Source: Nostoc sp. MG11 (GTDB lineage: Bacteria; Cyanobacteriota; Cyanobacteriia; Cyanobacteriales; Nostocaceae). Taken from it: 64,000 nt of DNA. Each line of letters opens with the position of its first letter. Position 1 is the first letter of the stretch. Below, piece by piece: positions 63,905 through 64,000 of this stretch. Location of the stretch: the NCBI RefSeq assembly GCF_014904695.1, contig NZ_JACXXN010000022.1:38051-102050 (forward strand). Direction: 5' to 3'. The position numbers and the translations under genes are program-made. The notes under the pieces were generated by a model. The model made no database searches, was not told the DNA's origin, and saw nothing but the letters and a program-made list of their open reading frames with translations.

Positions 63905-64000
63905 TTAACCGTTGATTGCAGGAGCACTGATAGCCACAGGAGCAGAATCAAGCGCAGCCAAATCGAGAGGGAAGTTGTGAGCATTGCGCTCGTGCATCAC
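63905..64000 (-). CDS. psbA: Photosystem II D1 protein, C-terminal end (partial)
   Basis: The last 31 codons before [20 protein letters not shown] then [28 protein letters not shown] is invariant in D1 proteins and includes His/Asp/Ala ligands of the Mn cluster (His332, Glu333, His337, Asp342, Ala344 in standard numbering). CtpA cleaves after the Ala of DLA, leaving the C-terminal extension [17 protein letters not shown]. The rest of the gene lies beyond the window. Which psbA copy this is cannot be told. Confidence 0.95.
   Translation of the reverse strand: MMHERNAHNFPLDLAALDSAPVAISAPAING

Noticed and set aside
1..64000. tRNA, rRNA or complete insertion sequence
   Set aside because: No tRNA-like cloverleaf, rRNA sequence or transposase frame was recognised anywhere in the window.

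Overview
This is chromosome of a filamentous, heterocyst-forming cyanobacterium of the Nostoc/Anabaena group. Evidence: many HIP1 palindromes (GCGATCGC) in genes and spacers; heptanucleotide tandem repeats (for example attacga units near 56.63 kb); a phycocyanin lyase (cpcT), the circadian output regulator rpaA and the C-terminus of photosystem II D1 (psbA); and an almost complete heterocyst glycolipid (HGL) locus. Names are by recognition of families and gene order; no database search was possible.

Layout. 0-2.2 kb: left edge of a CRISPR-associated region (a reverse transcriptase cut by the window edge and a TIGR03985-type WYL-like protein); no repeat array is visible. 2.5-3.7 kb: a site-2-protease-like M50 protease with CBS domains. 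3.7-8.4 kb: an unusual accessory locus, an HTH-dynamin-like GTPase divergent from two tandem von Willebrand A proteins and a small Slr1339-like protein, with short sequence elements repeated on both sides of the GTPase gene. 8.6-11.7 kb: HxlR regulator next to a decayed azoreductase fragment, rpaA, a YheT-like hydrolase and two small conserved proteins.

12-46.5 kb is the HGL island. hetI (phosphopantetheinyl transferase) and a convergent short-chain dehydrogenase come first. A PadR regulator with an RND efflux pair then separates them from the minus-strand synthase operon hglE-hglD-hglC-pfaD-like-hglB. This is a PUFA-synthase-like polyketide assembly: KS-AT-ACP-ACP-partial KR; KR-DH; KS-chain length factor-AT; enoyl reductase; ACP-thioester reductase. 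HetI would load the carrier domains and the reductase would release a fatty aldehyde or alcohol. A long AT-rich spacer leads to a plus-strand set: hgdB and hgdC (DevBC-like exporter parts without a local ATPase), hgdA (epimerase), two family 2 glycosyltransferases, a secreted DUF2141 protein and hglT (glycosyltransferase family 4), which would attach and modify the sugar and export the glycolipid.

46.5-64 kb is mostly core: a possible structured RNA ending in a clear terminator; a TPR protein divergent from cpcT; a phosphodiesterase; rexT (vicinal Cys40-Cys41) divergent from trxA2, followed by an ene-reductase, nitroreductase, GST and MFS exporter that together look like a redox/electrophile defence set; tmk; a dihaem cytochrome c; secA; and the 3' end of psbA. 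Spacers here are rich in dispersed repeats, including a 12-copy 21-bp minisatellite and a 283-bp MITE-like element. No tRNA, rRNA, CRISPR array or full insertion sequence was recognised.
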